Part shown: in pieces, positions 61,090 to 64,000 of the stretch
Layout of the letters: every line of letters starts with the position of its first letter
Numbering within the stretch: the stretch's first letter is position 1
Source of the DNA: Syngnathus acus
Lineage: Eukaryota; Chordata; Actinopteri; Syngnathiformes; Syngnathidae
Length of the DNA: 64,000 nucleotides
Assembly (NCBI RefSeq): GCF_901709675.1
Contig: NC_051101.1
Span: 10,250,501 to 10,314,500 of the forward strand
Direction: 5' to 3'
Position numbers and translations under genes: made by a program
Notes under the pieces: generated by a model
Seen by the model: the letters and a program-made list of their open reading frames with translations, nothing else
What the model was told of the DNA's origin: nothing
Database searches by the model: none

Positions 61090-63814
61090 TCACGCCGGCT
61101 GTCTGTCTCTTTTGGCGGGAGCGCAAACGGACGCGGGCTCCCTGGTGCTGTTGCGGCCGCGGGAGAAGCTGTGCTTGTCCGTACGTGTGCGATAGGGCAG
61201 GCAGAAATCCCTGAAGCACCTCTTGAAGTTCTCATCCAGGAAGGCGTAAAGGACCGGGTTGAGGCTGCTGTTGGTGTAGCCCAGGGCGATGCACAGATGC
61301 CAGCTCGCCATCACCAGGAGGTTATTGTGATTGATGTTCACCATGGTCTTGACGATGATGAAGATGTGTATGGGAGTCCAGCAGATGATGAAGGCTGCCA
61401 CCACCACCAGCACCATCCGGGTGATCCGTCTCAGGTTCCTGTCCTTCTCTTTGGATCCGGAGAGAAGACGGACGCTCTTGAGGCGTAGGATCATCAGACC
61501 GTAGCAGACGGTGATGACAAACACGGGAACCAGGAATGCAAAGATGAACACGCAGATTTTTGTCACCGTGTCCCAGTACCATTCGGGTTTGGGAAATACG
61601 ATTCTGCAATCGACGCTGCCTGGGGAGAAAAAAAAAAAACCACGACGGCAGTTGAACGGAGGCTCATGTGGATAGGCTAATTTCGATTTAATAACCCAGC
61701 TCCAATGTGTTCTCTTCTACGGCCTCATTACTCCCACAATTCGGCACAAGCGCCTGCCTCTGAGAAAAAAAATCTTTTGTACGACTAAGCTAACTGTCAA
61801 GGTTAGAGATTTCTAGACGGGTTCAGGTGGTTAAATGTTTGTTTCTCAACTTGAAGATTGTAGGTTTGATCCTAACCTCCTGCTTGACAATTGTTCTTGA
61901 GCTGGATTTACTGTTGCTTAAGTCAAGCCATTCACTTCAACATAGTTCCTTGGCATCAAAATGGCCGTATTAAGCGGCAATTAGAAAAAAAATCTTCTGT
62001 CCCTCTTTAAATTAAATCTAATTTCCTGGCTGTTAATTACTAGCAGTCTTTATTCGCGCAGGGCTTTCCCGACACAAATAGCTATAAATAGCGATGGTGT
62101 CATAACATCTAAAGGATGTCTGACATTGTTTCATCTTTGTAGCTCCTCACCTTTGTCTGTCACCTTGGTAACGGCCATGATCATTACAGGTACTGCAATA
62201 ACTGACGACAGAATCCAGATTGCGATGTTGATGATCTTAGCCTTGGCTGGCGTACGGAAATCCAGGGCCTTAACGGGGTGACAGACGGCCACGTAGCGGT
62301 CCACGCTCATCATGGTGAGCGTGAAGATGCTGGTGAACATGTTGTAGTAGTCGATGGCGATGACCAATTTGCACAGGAGCTGCCCGAACGGCCACGTGCG
62401 CATGAGGTAATTGGCGCTCTGGAAGGGCAAGGTGCTGGTAGCCAGGGCGTCCGCCAGGGCCAAGTTGAAGATATAGATGTTGGTGGCTGTTTTCATCTTG
62501 GTGTACCTGGCGAGGAGCAAAGCGCTGTGAGCATGGAGTCGGTCGGCAGGGTTATGCTGCGGTCACCATTAAAACGTAAGGAGGTTGGAAACCAAACAAC
62601 TGGATGGATTTGAGCCTCATTTCATCTCTCAACTCAACAACACGCCATTTTCCCCGAGACAATAAAAGCTTTTTAGATGCACAAAGCTGTGATGGTGTTA
62701 CGACTGCACAAGAGCCTCTGTTCTGCCACAATGGCTCTAACCTCCATTAAATCGCACTTGTATAAAAATGACTCCTGCACAGAGAGCCTTCACTTCTCAT
62801 CTGCCGTTTGGAGCGAGATTGCTTCTTTTTTGTGGCGTATAGTAGTATCGGCTCCTTCATGACTCATTTGATCAAACTGCTTCTTGTCTGAGCTGCAATG
62901 CCTGACTACAAATCAATACTATGCACAGCCATTGGAGTGATTGATCACGGTGTGACGGTGTGTTGCCCATCCAAAAGAAATACATTGATTTGATGAAAAC
63001 AGTTCTCATGGGGAAAATTTGTGCCATAAGGAGGTTTTAGCGCAAGGCTCAGTGGGAAATCGCACTTTCTCCCTCCCCTGTAGTTAGTACTAACTGTGTG
63101 TGGTATTTTAGTGAGGCACTAATTCCACATAATCATTAACATAAGAAAGACAAAACATACATTTTATTATTTACTTTCTTTGTAAATTGTCTTCAAGCAT
63201 TGGGAGAAAAACTGTATAAGAATAGGAATGATAAAAAAAATTAGGACTGGTAATAGATTTTTGAATAAAAAGTTTTTAATGTTATTAGTGCTACAGTATT
63301 TCTCATCATTGTATCAATGTGGTATATCATAGTAAAATAAAAAAATATATATATATATATATATAAATATATATGTGTGTGTGTATATATATATATTCTT
63401 AAATTTAAACAAAGTATAGTAATGTTGGTTGAGGATGGAATAGCATAATATAGGAGTGTAAATTCCTCTCCCCCAATTATTATTCTCAAACACTTCATAC
63501 CTGACCACGCCGTACATGACGAGAACGTTACCCAACAGTCCCACCACGCAAATAAGCGAGTAGAGGGCGGTGATGCACACAGCGATGACAACCCTCGCCG
63601 TGTCGCGACCCACGGACGCGCTGGTACCGTTGGTCCCATTGGTACCGTTGGTCCCATTGGTACCGTTGGTCCAGTTGGTACCGTTGGTACCGTTGGTCCA
63701 GTTGGTCCCGACGCCTCTTGGCGGTCCGAGTAGGAGCGCGTCGGGGAGGCTGGCATTGAAGGGAATTAACGACACATACAAGTCATCCGGTGGGAAAGTA
63801 GCGAACTCCATCAT
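61090..63814 (-). CDS. oprd1: Delta-type opioid receptor (class A GPCR)
   Basis: Gi/o-coupled plasma-membrane receptor for enkephalin-like peptides. Minus-strand exons 63814-63501, 62506-62151 and 61619-61090 join in phase to 400 codons (399 residues). Junctions fall at R105 and G224, matching mammalian opioid receptor genes. The start is fixed by an in-frame TAA at 63823-63821; the first two codons are both ATG. Landmarks: TM1 ends [15 protein letters not shown]124 (2.50); C150/C228 disulfide; D157 (3.32); DRY 174-176; [19 protein letters not shown] third loop; CWTP 303-306; NSSLNPVLY (NPxxY 344-348); C-tail starting ENFKRCF with palmitoylatable Cys. Delta type is indicated by blocks such as [19 protein letters not shown] and [17 protein letters not shown], and by linkage to rcc1/phactr4. 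Odd points: nine consecutive N-glycosylation sequons at residues 38-64, and mu-like residues N137, K314 and W330 at positions that set delta selectivity in mammals. Confidence 0.95.
61620..62150 (-). other. oprd1 intron 2
   Basis: 531 nt with consensus minus-strand donor (GTGAGGAGC) and acceptor (CTCCCCAG). No other feature seen. Confidence 0.8.
62507..63500 (-). other. oprd1 intron 1 with TA/TG microsatellite
   Basis: 994 nt with donor GTATGAAG and acceptor CTCCTCGCCAG on the minus strand. It contains an imperfect (TA)n(TG)n run at about 63344-63397. No exon recognised inside. Confidence 0.8.
63623..63703 (-). repeat. oprd1: Coding 9-bp minisatellite in oprd1 exon 1 (nine units)
   Basis: Nine head-to-tail units of AAC-GGT-ACC type (variants AAT-GGG-ACC and AAC-TGG-ACC) encode Asn-Gly/Trp-Thr nine times, residues 38-64. 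The alternating synonymous variants suggest an 18-bp higher-order unit that expanded recently. Confidence 0.95.
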
Positions 63815-63944
63815 TACAAATTAGATTTTTCTTTCGTCTTCTTTTTTTTTTTTTTATATAAAGATAAGGAAAGATTTTTTTTTCTAGCACGGTGCGTGAA
63901 CAGCGAACAACTGAGTGAGACTGCGAGTGAAATTGTCACCTCGC

Positions 63945-63945
<1 letters not shown>

Positions 63946-63992
<47 letters not shown>
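63946..63992. repeat. (TC)n microsatellite upstream of oprd1
   Basis: An almost pure TC run of about 46 bp. On the minus (oprd1) strand it is (GA)n, lying about 130-180 bp upstream of the start codon, in the 5' UTR or promoter. Confidence 0.9.
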
Positions 63993-63993
<1 letters not shown>

Positions 63994-64000
63994 GCGCCCC

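Noticed and set aside
61171-62613. Plus-strand frames of 105 and 111 codons over oprd1 exons 2 and 3
   Set aside because: They are antisense shadows of strongly conserved GPCR exons and have no independent support.

Overview
The window is vertebrate genomic DNA, most probably from a teleost fish with a compact genome. It holds five spliced protein-coding genes with GT-AG introns, many of only 74-110 nt. It also has CpG-bearing promoters, microsatellites and short hAT-like/MITE-type repeats, and it has no operons or ribosome binding sites. The species cannot be named from the sequence alone.

Layout. Positions 1-15,854 are non-coding as far as I can tell, and probably belong to the upstream or 5' untranslated part of the first gene. 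From 16,195 to 26,778 (+) lies an eight-coding-exon hivep3 (Schnurri/ZAS large zinc-finger transcription factor). From 29,423 to 30,988 (+) lies a four-exon preproendothelin gene, edn2 by synteny, with a CRE and a TATA box immediately upstream. From 38,688 to 47,188 (+) lies a 13-coding-exon phactr4 (PP1 and actin regulator with RPEL motifs), with a second candidate promoter/first exon near 33.0-33.1 kb. From 49,848 to 52,998 (+) lies an eight-coding-exon rcc1 (Ran guanine-nucleotide exchange factor). From 63,814 down to 61,090 (-) lies a three-exon delta-type opioid receptor, oprd1, tail to tail with rcc1 across about 8 kb with no recognisable gene. The linkage corresponds to human 1p34-p35. 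The hivep-edn-phactr order and orientation is the one seen in the human paralogous cluster HIVEP1-EDN1-PHACTR1 on 6p24.

The genes do not form one pathway. They are a transcription factor, a secreted vasoactive peptide, a cytoskeletal/phosphatase regulator, a chromatin-bound RanGEF and a neuropeptide GPCR. Points most worth attention: a 9-bp coding minisatellite giving nine back-to-back N-glycosylation sequons in the opioid receptor N-terminus; mu-type residues at three ligand-selectivity positions of that delta-type receptor; consensus CTCF motifs on both sides of edn2; two tiny introns inside the hivep3 exon that is a single giant exon in mammals; and five single-base frame disruptions clustered in phactr4 exon 7 and rcc1 exons 3-5, which look more like assembly indels than true gene decay.
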